Positions 20,201 through 28,033 of a DNA stretch of 40,344 nucleotides are shown here, in pieces. Each line of letters starts with the position of its first letter. Positions within the stretch are counted from its first letter, which is position 1. Source of the DNA: Alicyclobacillus acidiphilus NBRC 100859. Its GTDB lineage: Bacteria > Bacillota > Bacilli > Alicyclobacillales > Alicyclobacillaceae. The notes beneath the pieces are model-generated. The model was not told the origin of the DNA. It made no database searches and was given only the letters and a program-made list of their open reading frames with translations. The stretch spans positions 1 through 40,344 of the forward strand of contig NZ_BCQI01000028.1 in the NCBI RefSeq assembly GCF_001544355.1, written 5' to 3'. The position numbers and the translations under genes are program-made.

Positions 20201-20917
20201 ATGTTCTTACTTGGTACGATTGTAGACGCCCTCGCCATCGTCTTGGGAACGGTCATTGGTCTCTTGCTTCCGACAATACCGGACAGAATGAAGGACACCG
20301 TCACGAAGGGTCTCGCGTTGTGTGTCATCATCATCGGTTTGAGTATGGCTCTTGCGGATACCGCCGATATTCTTACGGTTATCGTTGCTATCGTACTTGG
20401 CGCCGTGATTGGCGAACTGCTCAACATCGACGGAGCTCTCTCCAAATTTGCTCACGTCGTCGAGCGTAAGTTCTCAAGAGTGTACGAGGGTCCTATCGCG
20501 GAAGGGTTCATTTCCGCGACGTTGCTCTTCTGTATCGGGTCGATGGCCATTGTGGGAGCGATTCAAGACGGGATTGAGGATCAGCATAAGACTTTACTCG
20601 CAAAATCGATTCTCGACGGCTTTTCAGCCATCGTATTTTCATCGACACTTGGAATCGGCGTTGGCCTCTCAGCGATTCCAGTCTTTTTGTATCAAGGCCT
20701 AATCGCCTTCATTTCGCATTTGGCGGGAAATGTTTTGGATGCGCCTTCGTTGATTGACATTCTCACAGCCACGGGTGGAATATTGATTGTGGCGATCGGT
20801 TTGAACGTCGCGAACATCTCGAAGATTGTCGCGCCGAATCTGCTTCCGGCAATCCCGTTGGCACCTGCGCTGAAGGCGTTGCTTCCGCACCTTCAAAGTC
20901 TGTTTCATATGCATTGA
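20201..20917 (+). CDS. DUF554 integral membrane protein
   Basis: 238 residues from the ATG at 20201, starting MFLLGTIVDALAIVLGTVIG. Hydrophobic segments cover most of the chain, with the conserved DUF554 features: the G-T-x-V-x-A-x-A-I opening, ALGVIIG-like LALCVIIIGLSMAL, and the FCIGSMAIVGAIQDG block around residues 108-122. Function is unknown; a transporter-like role has been suggested for the family. The open frame extends to a TTG at 20162, but that leader (MVCWCRVGWC) is not family-like. An imperfect hairpin at 20135-20157 lies between parB and this gene. Confidence 0.85.
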   Translation: MFLLGTIVDALAIVLGTVIGLLLPTIPDRMKDTVTKGLALCVIIIGLSMALADTADILTVIVAIVLGAVIGELLNIDGALSKFAHVVERKFSRVYEGPIAEGFISATLLFCIGSMAIVGAIQDGIEDQHKTLLAKSILDGFSAIVFSSTLGIGVGLSAIPVFLYQGLIAFISHLAGNVLDAPSLIDILTATGGILIVAIGLNVANISKIVAPNLLPAIPLAPALKALLPHLQSLFHMH

Positions 20918-21093
20918 CAAGGCGGTTTGTACTGGAAACATGCATCATATGGAGTGCCAGACGACGAACGTCCGTGTGGCAAGTTTCAGACGACGTCTAA
21001 TAATTGGCTGAAGTTCTCAACGTGATTCGCGCTATACTAAGGCGGAATCGATGATCGCAATGGGAGAGCATGTTTGGAAAGGAAGAACGGGGA

Positions 21094-21618
21094 ATGCCGA
21101 ATTTAAGTTCCATTCAGCCATACGCATTGGATATCGCACTCGCGGCAGGGGTCCTTGCAATCATTTGTTTCATTCTTGCTGTTATCGCCATCGCAAAGGC
21201 AAATCGCTTAAAACGGCGGTTGAACGCATGGAAGAACATCAGCTCATCGGCTGACCTTGAACAAGTGTTTTCCGCAACGGCCGACGCCGTAACTCGGCTT
21301 GAACGGGAATTGGACGAGGCCCGTGCGCAAATGTCAATCATGGAGGAGACACTGCGCAAGAAGGTCTCGACACCGGCAATCCAACGTTACAACGCCTTCT
21401 CCGAAGTGGGCAGCGACTTGAGCTTCTCAGTGGCGTTGGTGGACGGCGAAGGCGATGGCGTCGTCTTGACATCGATTTACGGGCGAGAAGATTCGGTTAC
21501 ATATGGTAAACCCGTCACAGCTGGCGACTCTTCGTACCTTCTAACCGAGGAAGAACAGTCGGTCATTGCGGAATCCATGGGACAGGCGCGGCGATCGACC
21601 GCATACGCTTCTTCCTGA
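21094..21618 (+). CDS. DUF4446 family membrane-anchored protein
   Basis: 174 residues from ATG 21094, preceded at seven bases by GGAAGA; an upstream ATG at 21070 has GGGAGA only two bases away. One N-terminal membrane helix (LDIALAAGVLAIICFILAVIAI, given here in part) is followed by a coiled-coil region (ADAVTRLERELDEARAQM) and a C-terminal globular part with the family signature RYNAFSEVGSDLSFSVAL and GVVLTSIYGRE. Function unknown. DUF4446 genes commonly sit near parB and yyaC in Firmicutes. A TATACT at 21033-21038 is a plausible -10; the 20918-21060 gap also contains a repeated CAGACGACG (20958, 20987). Confidence 0.85.
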   Translation: MPNLSSIQPYALDIALAAGVLAIICFILAVIAIAKANRLKRRLNAWKNISSSADLEQVFSATADAVTRLERELDEARAQMSIMEETLRKKVSTPAIQRYNAFSEVGSDLSFSVALVDGEGDGVVLTSIYGREDSVTYGKPVTAGDSSYLLTEEEQSVIAESMGQARRSTAYASS

Positions 21619-21660
21619 GTACGTCTTCCCTGAGACGAAATCGCCGTAGACGCTTCTTCA

Positions 21661-21700
21661 TGGGGATGCAACGGCGCAATAGAGCGGCGTTACATCCCCA
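21661..21700. terminator. Hairpin between convergent DUF4446 and yyaC genes
   Basis: TGGGGATG and CATCCCCA form an eight-pair outer stem, continued inward by AACG/CGTT and CGC/GCG with single mismatches, around AATAGA. It overlaps the yyaC stop codon. It may act as a terminator for both genes; no long T-tract is present on either side, so activity is uncertain. Confidence 0.5.
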
Positions 21701-22301
21701 ATTTCATGGTCCGAGCAATTTGGTGTTTGTGCAAACTACCCCACAAGGCTTGAACCACCACATCCGACATCCTCATCACAATTCCGAGCCGCGTGTTCTG
21801 CAACACGAAGTACTCCATGAATCCACTGACGTTGACGATGCCCGTCAGCGATAGATCGCCAAATTCGGGCAGGACCTTCTTCACGCCTGCGCCTGGTCGT
21901 AAGGGACCGCGCTCCAGCGTGATGTGACCGACGTGATCGAACTTGCCCAAACAAGCGTCGATCGCGACGATGAAAGGCCTATCTGTGTAACTGTGCTGGA
22001 TGGTCTCCAGCGTCTCGGCGAGGTTCACAGCGTGCACAGGCTCGTCCAAAGTGCCCAATATGTCAACGCCGGGCAATTTCGTCAGCCGCGAAAGTCTTGA
22101 ACCGATAATTGGGCCAAACGCGTCGCCAGTTGAACGATCCGTTCCGACGCACACTATCAATACATTGGATCCGCTTGCACCTGAAAGACCTTGATCGAGA
22201 CAATATTCCAGCTTCTCGACCGCACCGATTTCGTCGAAGGCCACACGTCCGATGACCTCTCCCGCTGGTGTGATAGTTGAATTGACGTGCCCATTCTTCA
22301 A
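21690..22301 (-). CDS. yyaC: YyaC, DUF1256 sporulation protein (GPR-related fold)
   Basis: 203 residues. The family hallmark is CVGTDRSTGDAFGPIIG, followed by AIDACLG and the LGIVMRMSDVV segment, related to the germination protease and hydrogenase-maturation protease fold. YyaC is a conserved sporulation-associated protein of unclear activity. Start TTG 22301 with AAGGGGG upstream on the minus strand. It is the only substantial right-arm gene on the minus strand, head-on to replication, as in Bacillus where it also lies near parB. Its presence supports a spore-forming host. Confidence 0.9.
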   Translation of the reverse strand: MKNGHVNSTITPAGEVIGRVAFDEIGAVEKLEYCLDQGLSGASGSNVLIVCVGTDRSTGDAFGPIIGSRLSRLTKLPGVDILGTLDEPVHAVNLAETLETIQHSYTDRPFIVAIDACLGKFDHVGHITLERGPLRPGAGVKKVLPEFGDLSLTGIVNVSGFMEYFVLQNTRLGIVMRMSDVVVQALWGSLHKHQIARTMKLGM

Positions 22302-22395
22302 CGGGATATCCCCCTTGGACGGAATATTCCCAGTATACGTTGGCGTAGCATCAACTATACCTGTCCAATAACCAAGGGAAATAGGGGAGACAACA

Positions 22396-22983
22396 TTGGT
22401 TGACGTATTGATCCTGGCGGAAATCTGTTGGGTCTGGCTGTGGGTGAAACGAAAACGGACGGAACGGGCGATGCTCTACGTGGCAGGCATGTTCACCGCG
22501 CTGTACGCGGCGACGCACATCACCCCTTGGTTTCTGCGGACCTTCGTCGATTCCGGGAACGCGTTTGAATGGCTGAGGAGCGAGATTGTCTTTCATACCC
22601 ACGCGGTGGGCTTGGAAGAGCGCATCGTTCCCGCCCTGCCAACAGCGGCGAACGCCTTGGACGACACGAAATGGATTTCTCTGCACGTGCTGCAAGGGAT
22701 GTTCACCGTGTTTATGGCTTGGGCCATCTTTATGCTGTTTGTTGCAGTCGACTCGGTGGTGGAAGCGTTGTCCGACGAACGATCCTCCGAACTGGTTCGC
22801 TTCGACGCGGTATGGGCCAACGCAGCAGGGCTGGTGGCAGGCACGGGTGTCGCAGTCAGTACGTTGTGGCTGCTGGCCACCTTCGCGTGGATTCGTCCCC
22901 TCCAGCCGATCGCGGCGTCGACCGCGCATTCCGTTCTCTTCCTCGCGTTGGACAAGGCACTGGCTGTCCTGAAGGGTCTCTAG
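22396..22983 (+). CDS. CvpA-like integral membrane protein, uncertain
   Basis: 195 residues with four likely membrane helices (about 3-20, 28-46, 98-122, 140-165). Between helices 2 and 3 is a polar loop of about 50 residues. The layout and the FDAVWANAAGLVAGTG segment resemble CvpA/colicin V production-type proteins, but sequence identity to that family cannot be shown by eye. TTG start with AGGGGAGA upstream. The gene is followed 44 bases later by an mscS gene. In B. subtilis the matching slot holds yyaD, a SpoIIM-like membrane protein; I see no SpoIIM motif here. Confidence 0.55.
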   Translation: MVDVLILAEICWVWLWVKRKRTERAMLYVAGMFTALYAATHITPWFLRTFVDSGNAFEWLRSEIVFHTHAVGLEERIVPALPTAANALDDTKWISLHVLQGMFTVFMAWAIFMLFVAVDSVVEALSDERSSELVRFDAVWANAAGLVAGTGVAVSTLWLLATFAWIRPLQPIAASTAHSVLFLALDKALAVLKGL

Positions 22984-23027
22984 GCTGTGGTATCATGGAC
23001 ATGATGCTACACAAGGAGGCGAAACAC

Positions 23028-23918
23028 GTGTCACAAATCTGGAACGATATGAAGACGCACGCACTCGCTGATTTGCCTAGCCTTGGGGTCATAGCCTGGG
23101 ATCTCATCAAAATCTTGGTGTTCTATATTCTTGCGCGGCTGGTGATTCGTGTCGCGATTCGAATTATGGAACGTGTGTTCAATATCCAGCATGTTCGGAT
23201 GGACGATCGGCGAAAGGCTACGATGACGTCTCTGTTCGCGAACGTCATTCGCTATACCGTCTACTTCATTCTTGTGATTGAGATTCTGACAACCTTAGGT
23301 GTCAACGTCGCGGCGCTGTTGGCTGGGGCAGGCATTGTCGGTGTCGCCGTGGGCCTTGGCGCACAAAGTGTGATCAAGGATTTCCTCACGGGTCTGCTCA
23401 TCTTGTTCGAGGATCAGTACGCTGTCGGCGACGTGGTGCAGATCAACGGATTTACGGGCACCGTCGTGTCTGTGGGGGTCCGCTTGACTCGGATACAGGC
23501 GTGGACAGGCGAACTCGAGATTGTCCCAAACGGCCAAATCACCACGGTGACGAACTACTCGAGGACGAATTCCACGGCCGTGATCGATGTCGGGATCGCA
23601 TACTCATCCGATATCGCGAAGGCAAAAAGCATCATGGAACGAGTGCTCCGCGAGATGAAGGAGGAACATCCCGACACTATGGTTGGCGATGTCACGGTTT
23701 CTGGCGTGACCGCGTTGTCCGCATCGAGCGTCGACCTTCGGGCGACGGCGATCTGCGCACCCAACTCGAGCGCGGGTATTCAGCGTGAAGCGCAAGAGCG
23801 GATTAAGCTGGCATTCGACGAAGCTGGCATCGAAATACCGTACCCGCAAACGACGGTGTGGCTGAAGCAGCCGACGTCGGAGGACAAGGGAGGCGAACCG
23901 GATGCCAGTGCCGTATGA
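23028..23918 (+). CDS. Small-conductance mechanosensitive channel, MscS family
   Basis: 296 residues. Three membrane helices: about 22-45, 72-92 and the pore helix around 95-125, with the Gly/Ala-packed sequence GAGIVGVAVGLGAQSVIKDF typical of MscS TM3. The beta domain (YAVGDVVQINGFTGTVVSVGVRLTRI) and the alpha/beta C-domain follow, with VPNGQI. It should open under membrane tension in osmotic downshock. Start GTG 23028 with AAGGAGG eight bases before it; the same frame is open upstream through the preceding gene but without meaning. Ends overlapping DUF951 by 17 bases. Confidence 0.92.
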   Translation: MSQIWNDMKTHALADLPSLGVIAWDLIKILVFYILARLVIRVAIRIMERVFNIQHVRMDDRRKATMTSLFANVIRYTVYFILVIEILTTLGVNVAALLAGAGIVGVAVGLGAQSVIKDFLTGLLILFEDQYAVGDVVQINGFTGTVVSVGVRLTRIQAWTGELEIVPNGQITTVTNYSRTNSTAVIDVGIAYSSDIAKAKSIMERVLREMKEEHPDTMVGDVTVSGVTALSASSVDLRATAICAPNSSAGIQREAQERIKLAFDEAGIEIPYPQTTVWLKQPTSEDKGGEPDASAV

Positions 23919-24114
23919 ACTCCATGATGTCGTGCGAATGAAAAAGCCGCACGCATGCGGGGAGAACCTATGGGAAATCATTCGCTTGGGCATGGACATT
24001 CGAATCAAGTGCAAAAAGTGCGGGCACAGCGTCCTCATCCCGCGCGCCCGCTTCGACAGGCTGATCCGCAAGGTGATCATTCCGAGACAGGGGGCGGCGG
24101 CCGATGAAAGTTAA
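23902..24114 (+). CDS. DUF951 small zinc-ribbon-like protein
   Basis: 70 residues. The family pattern is clear: YELHDVVRMKKPHACGENLWEIIRLGMDIRIKC (split by function) followed by KCGHSVLIPR, giving one isolated Cys and a CKKC pair that could bind metal. Function unknown; DUF951 genes are usually adjacent to an MscS gene or ychF, as here. ATG at 23902 with GGGAGGCGAA upstream, inside the end of mscS; the molybdoenzyme gene overlaps its 3' end by 11 bases. Confidence 0.9.
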   Translation: MPVPYELHDVVRMKKPHACGENLWEIIRLGMDIRIKCKKCGHSVLIPRARFDRLIRKVIIPRQGAAADES

Positions 24115-26083
24115 AACCGCGTGTCCAATCGACTGTTACGATGGGTGCAGCGTGCTGGTCTCCGTAGACGAGCGCGGCCACATAACCATGGAAGGGAATC
24201 CGGACCATCCCATCACGAAGGGAACGCTTTGCAACCGGGGAAGGCAGTTGGCTGTACGGAGAGACAGTCCGCAACGGATTCTTCACCCGCTCAAGCGGAT
24301 AGGGGACCGCTTCGTGCAGATCTCGTGGGAACAAGCCATCGCCGAGATCGGACAAGCGTTGCAAAAGACCCTGGATTCCGTTGGAAATCACGGCGTTCTC
24401 CACATTTTTGACTGGGGATCCGGCGGGGTATTGAAGAATCTCAACCAGCGCTTCTTTTATGGCCTTGGTGGCTGTACGGAGACCGTTGGCAGCCTCTGTT
24501 GGGATGCCGGACTCGAGGCGCAAACGTACGACTTCGGCCGGGCTGACAGCCATTCGCCGGACGATATGGCGAATTCGGCGAACGCGGTGGTCGTCTGGGG
24601 GAGAAACGTCGCCAATACCAATGTGCACATGATGCCGTACATCAAGCAAGCGCAGCAGCGCGGCGCGAAACTTGTGGTGATCAGCACGCTCGAACAGGAT
24701 CTGGGTCGCCGGGCGGATCGGTGCATCTATCCGCGCCCTGGATCGGACGGGATTTTGGCATTGGGGATCCTGCGTATTTGTCGCGATCACGGCTGGATCG
24801 ACAAAGCGTTTATTGATCAGTTCTCGGTTGGCTGGGATGAGTTGAGCCAAGAGCTGGACGCCTACTCGGTCGATCTCGTCGCAAGCCTGACCGACGTTTC
24901 GCCAGACGACATTCACTGGCTGGCCGATCTGTATGGGAACCAAGGTCCCGTCGCGACGCTTCTTGGGCTGGGTATGCAGCGATACAGCCGAGGCGGCAAC
25001 ACGGTTCGGGCAATCGATGCGTTGGCCGCGGCAACGGGACAGATTGGTGTTCCAGGCGGCGGCGTCAACTACGCGCAGCGCCAGGTTGGCAGATTCTTCG
25101 ATGAGGAGTCCATCATGGGACGGAAGTCGGCCGACGTGAGGACCTTTGAACGGACGACGCAGGCCGCCGAAATACTTGCTGCCGATCCGCCGATTCGGAT
25201 CGCGTTTGTCACGAGGACCAACCCAGCCGTCCAAGTGCCGGACTCTCAGACATTCCGTAAGGCGTTCGCGTCGATCGGGTGCAAGGTCGTGATCGACACG
25301 TTCCTAACCAAGACCGCGGAATTGGCGGACTATGTGCTTCCGTGCACCAACGTGTTGGAGGAAGAGGACGTCACCTACACGACGATGTGGCACCCGTACG
25401 TCAGCTATATCCGGCCCGTCGTGCCGCCGAAGGGCGAGGCGAAGCCGGATTGGCAGATCTTTCGCGATCTCGCCGGCGAGATCGGGCGCGCGGAGATCAT
25501 GGCGGGAACGGTGGACGAGTGGCTCGACGCTGCGCTTGCTCCATTCGGTAAGGCAGCGATTGACGAACTTCGCGAGACTGGGTTCATCCGACTGCCTATC
25601 GAAGATGTCCCGTGGGCGCGCCGGGTCTTTCTGACGCCGAGCGGGAAATTCGAATTCTCATCGGAATGGGCGAAGCGAGACGGACATTCCCCGGTCGCGC
25701 GCTGTTTGCCAGAAGGTGCTGACGTGGAATCACACGTCGAGTATCCGTACGCGCTCTTGACGACGCATCCAAGAAAGATGCAAAATTCGCAGCGAGATAC
25801 CGAGAGAAATCTCGATACGCCGACGGTTGAAGTGCCGCAGTCGATCGCGGAGCAGAAAGGACTTGCCGAAGGCGCGCTGGCAAGGGTATTCAACGACAGA
25901 GCTTCTGTCGTCGCCCGGATCGTGATTCGCCCAGGCGGTCATGCGGGTACGCTCCGCCTTGAAGCGGGGTGGTACGGGCAGGGAATGACGACGAACGACT
26001 TTACGACCGCGTCGAAAGCCGATTTCGGCAGTCAATCCGCGCAGTATGAGTGTCGTTGCAACATTGAATCCATCACGGGATGA
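24104..26083 (+). CDS. Molybdopterin oxidoreductase, YyaE type
   Basis: 659 residues, DMSO-reductase superfamily. The N-terminal [4Fe-4S] motif is C7-x3-C11-x3-C15-x27-C43 (CPIDCYDGC ... KGTLCNRG). The Mo-bis-MGD binding core follows, with GSLCWDAG near residue 125 as a possible metal-ligand region, VVWGRNVANT, and CTNVLEEEDVTYT. The C-terminal dinucleotide-binding domain contains LLTTHPRKMQNSQ and NDRASV. There is no Tat signal, so it is cytoplasmic. Substrate unknown; B. subtilis YyaE occupies the same chromosomal position. ATG 24104 lies in DUF951, indicating a CvpA-like/mscS/DUF951/yyaE operon. No dedicated partner subunit is nearby. Confidence 0.88.
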   Translation: MKVKTACPIDCYDGCSVLVSVDERGHITMEGNPDHPITKGTLCNRGRQLAVRRDSPQRILHPLKRIGDRFVQISWEQAIAEIGQALQKTLDSVGNHGVLHIFDWGSGGVLKNLNQRFFYGLGGCTETVGSLCWDAGLEAQTYDFGRADSHSPDDMANSANAVVVWGRNVANTNVHMMPYIKQAQQRGAKLVVISTLEQDLGRRADRCIYPRPGSDGILALGILRICRDHGWIDKAFIDQFSVGWDELSQELDAYSVDLVASLTDVSPDDIHWLADLYGNQGPVATLLGLGMQRYSRGGNTVRAIDALAAATGQIGVPGGGVNYAQRQVGRFFDEESIMGRKSADVRTFERTTQAAEILAADPPIRIAFVTRTNPAVQVPDSQTFRKAFASIGCKVVIDTFLTKTAELADYVLPCTNVLEEEDVTYTTMWHPYVSYIRPVVPPKGEAKPDWQIFRDLAGEIGRAEIMAGTVDEWLDAALAPFGKAAIDELRETGFIRLPIEDVPWARRVFLTPSGKFEFSSEWAKRDGHSPVARCLPEGADVESHVEYPYALLTTHPRKMQNSQRDTERNLDTPTVEVPQSIAEQKGLAEGALARVFNDRASVVARIVIRPGGHAGTLRLEAGWYGQGMTTNDFTTASKADFGSQSAQYECRCNIESITG

Positions 26084-26103
26084 CGAACGCGGGATGACGA
26101 AAA

Positions 26104-26133
26104 AACAGGGTCCCGAGGGAACCCTGTTCGATT
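26104..26133 (+). terminator. Intrinsic terminator after the molybdoenzyme gene
   Basis: AACAGGGTCCC and GGGAACCCTGTT form a long stem with one bulged A and a two-base loop, followed by CGATT. Strong stem, weak T-tract. Confidence 0.65.
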
Positions 26134-26184
26134 GCGGCAGGCACTGATTTGACGTCGATGGAACGCACGTCGCGAGCGAGGCGA

Positions 26185-26304
26185 TTATGAAGCATAATCA
26201 TGACGTCTTGTCCTTGGTGAAGCGCCAGGGTGACTGGATTCGATGGCTAATGCTTTCGGAGAAAGCTTTCGCATCCTCAATCGACGCAAGAGTCGTCGCA
26301 GCAT
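26185..26304 (-). CDS. Candidate small basic protein (39 aa), hypothetical
   Basis: In the 416-base gap before ychF, the minus strand has AGGAGGTGA (26311-26319) seven bases ahead of an ATG at 26304, opening a 39-codon frame. The product starts MLRRLLRRLRMRKLSPKALA and is polar after that. An ATG at 26310 is too close to the ribosome binding site. The Shine-Dalgarno is one of the best in the window, which is the main reason to list it. No family is recognised and no promoter is obvious. A competing plus-strand frame from 26187 runs into ychF and has no ribosome binding site. Confidence 0.35.
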   Translation of the reverse strand: MLRRLLRRLRMRKLSPKALAIESSHPGASPRTRRHDYAS

Positions 26305-26437
26305 GCCCATCACCTCCTCACTGGATTAGTATTCCTATGTGGAGACTATCTATCCTGGCGTATGCCATGGTTTTTGAGCAAAATCGAATTTTTCTGCGGC
26401 GCTTCTACAAAGGGCTGCCGAGATCTCCTAAGCTTCG

Positions 26438-26467
26438 TTGTCAGCGACGAGCATATCCATCTATACT
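26438..26467 (+). promoter_or_regulatory. Sigma-A-type promoter for ychF
   Basis: TTGTCA (26438-26443), an 18-base spacer and TATACT (26462-26467), 32 bases before the ychF start. Each hexamer matches consensus at five of six positions. Confidence 0.6.
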
Positions 26468-26499
26468 TAATCCTGCAGGGAACACGGTGAGGTGTCAAC

Positions 26500-27600
26500 A
26501 TGCCATTACAGGCTGGAATCGTCGGCTTGCCCAATGTTGGAAAGTCGACCTTGTTTAACGCAATTACAAAGGCTGGGGCAGAGGCCGCAAACTATCCGTT
26601 TTGCACCATCGATCCGAACGTCGGCGTGGTGGAAGTGCCTGATATTCGTCTGACAAAACTTGCAGAGATTGTGCACCCAAAGCGAATTGTGCCAACCGCG
26701 TTTGAGTTTGTCGACATCGCGGGTCTCGTGAAAGGCGCGAGTCAAGGTGAAGGCTTGGGAAACCGATTCCTCGGCCATATCCGGGAAGTGGACGCGATTG
26801 TGCACGTCGTCCGCTGTTTCGAAAGCGGCGAAATCACGCACGTGGCTGGCTCGGTCGATCCCATTCGCGATATTGAAACCATCGATATCGAACTGATTTT
26901 GGCTGACTTGGAAACCGTGCAAAAGCGCTTGGATCGCGCGAAGAAAAATATGAAGAGCGGCGATAAGCGGTTCAAGGTCGAGGCTGAAGCGTTGGAGCGG
27001 TATGTGCAAGCGATGGAGGAGGGCAAGCCGGGGCGCTCCGTCGAACTGTCGGATGACGAAGCCCAGGTTCTGAAAGACCTTCATTTGCTCACGACAAAAC
27101 CGATTCTCTACGTGGCAAACGTCGGCGAGGATGAGGCGGCCGATGCTTCGTCGAACGTTCACGTCGCGGCGGTGGAACGCCGGGCTGCCGAGGAAGGGGC
27201 GCAGGTCGTTGTCGTGAGCGCCCAGCTTGAGTCCGAGATCGCGGAACTCGAAGGCGATGATCGAGCAGCATTCCTGAACGATCTCGGCCTTGCGGAAGCT
27301 GGATTGGACAAGCTGATTCGCAGCGCCTATCAATTGCTCGGGCTGCGAACCTACTTTACAGCCGGGGAACCCGAAGTGCGGGCGTGGACTATCCGCGAAG
27401 GCACGAAGGCCCCGCAGGCGGCCGGCGTGATTCATACGGATTTTGAACGAGGTTTCATTCGGGCCGAGGTTGTCGCCTACGAGGACTTGATAGCTGCTGG
27501 GAGCTTTCAAGCCGCTCGAGACCAGGGCAAACTCCGCTTGGAAGGCAAAGACTATGTCGTGGCAGACGGCGACGTGATGCATTTCCGATTCAACGTCTAA
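26500..27600 (+). CDS. ychF: Redox-regulated ATPase YchF (OBG family)
   Basis: 366 residues. P-loop GLPNVGKSTLFNAI, then the switch region PFCTIDPNVGVV, G3 DIAGLVKGAS and, in place of the usual NKxD, ANVGED (NxxE), which explains ATP rather than GTP preference in this family. A coiled-coil arm (about 130-190) and a C-terminal TGS domain with GTKAPQAAGVIHTDFERGF follow. It associates with ribosomes and stress responses. ATG start with GTGAGGTG upstream. Equivalent to yyaF of B. subtilis, with the same neighbours. Confidence 0.97.
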   Translation: MPLQAGIVGLPNVGKSTLFNAITKAGAEAANYPFCTIDPNVGVVEVPDIRLTKLAEIVHPKRIVPTAFEFVDIAGLVKGASQGEGLGNRFLGHIREVDAIVHVVRCFESGEITHVAGSVDPIRDIETIDIELILADLETVQKRLDRAKKNMKSGDKRFKVEAEALERYVQAMEEGKPGRSVELSDDEAQVLKDLHLLTTKPILYVANVGEDEAADASSNVHVAAVERRAAEEGAQVVVVSAQLESEIAELEGDDRAAFLNDLGLAEAGLDKLIRSAYQLLGLRTYFTAGEPEVRAWTIREGTKAPQAAGVIHTDFERGFIRAEVVAYEDLIAAGSFQAARDQGKLRLEGKDYVVADGDVMHFRFNV

Positions 27601-27620
27601 CGTGGTATGGCCGGCGGGAC

Positions 27621-27654
27621 TTGAGGAATATGTCTATTCGTGTTAGCATAGACA
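27621..27654 (+). promoter_or_regulatory. rpsF promoter overlapped by an inverted repeat
   Basis: TTGAGG (27621-27626), a 17-base spacer and an extended -10 TGTTAGCAT (27641-27649). The arms TGTCTAT (27631-27637) and ATAGACA (27648-27654) form a perfect seven-base inverted repeat, ten bases apart, bracketing the -10. This could be an operator for the rpsF-ssb-rpsR operon; the regulator is unknown. Confidence 0.55.
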
Positions 27655-27681
27655 ATCGGCGCATGCTTCATGTCGCCAACA

Positions 27682-27716
27682 TCCTTGCTCCATGATGGGG
27701 CCGAAGACCAGAAGGA
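27682..27716 (+). promoter_or_regulatory. Candidate S6:S18-binding leader RNA
   Basis: The 5' leader of rpsF can form an outer stem TCCTT/AAGGA (27682-27686 with 27712-27716) and an inner hairpin GCTCCA-TGA-TGGGGC (27687-27701), leaving a ten-base one-sided bulge with CCG at 27701-27703. A CCG beside a bulge flanked by hairpins is the hallmark of the known leader that binds the bS6:bS18 complex. The outer stem pairs with part of the rpsF Shine-Dalgarno (AAGGAGG), which would give feedback repression of translation. Drawn by eye, with no energy calculation. Confidence 0.55.
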
Positions 27717-27727
27717 GGTGTCACGGT

Positions 27728-28015
27728 ATGCGTCAGTACGAAACGATGTATATTCTGAACCCAGCGCTCGAAGCAGAACAAACTGCCGAGTTGGTTCAAA
27801 AATACCAAACGCTCATCTCTGACCAAGGCGGTCAAATCGACGAACTGCAAGAGATTGGCAAACGTCGTTTGGCGTACGAGATCGAAGGCAACCGTGAGGG
27901 CTATTACGTGTTGATTCAATACACGGCGGGCACAGATGTGTCCAAAGAGCTCGAACGTGTCATGCGCATCGACGAAAATGTCGTTCGTTATTTGACAGTC
28001 CGCGTGGGTGAGTAA
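27728..28015 (+). CDS. rpsF: Ribosomal protein bS6
   Basis: 95 residues, standard. Begins MRQYETMYILNPALE, and has the family's YEIEGNREGYYVLIQY segment and a ferredoxin-like fold. It binds 16S rRNA as a dimer with bS18, whose gene lies in the same operon. Start ATG 27728 with GAAGGAGGTG (27711-27720); upstream in-frame ATGs at 27692 lie in the leader hairpin. Confidence 0.96.
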   Translation: MRQYETMYILNPALEAEQTAELVQKYQTLISDQGGQIDELQEIGKRRLAYEIEGNREGYYVLIQYTAGTDVSKELERVMRIDENVVRYLTVRVGE

Positions 28016-28033
28016 TTCGCGGAGGGGAAACTA

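Noticed and set aside
23022-23034. CACGTG core at the mscS start
   Set aside because: Flanking bases disagree with parS; it coincides with the start codon region.
26187-26558. Plus-strand 123-codon frame before ychF
   Set aside because: It overlaps the P-loop region of ychF, lacks a ribosome binding site, and its product resembles no protein family.
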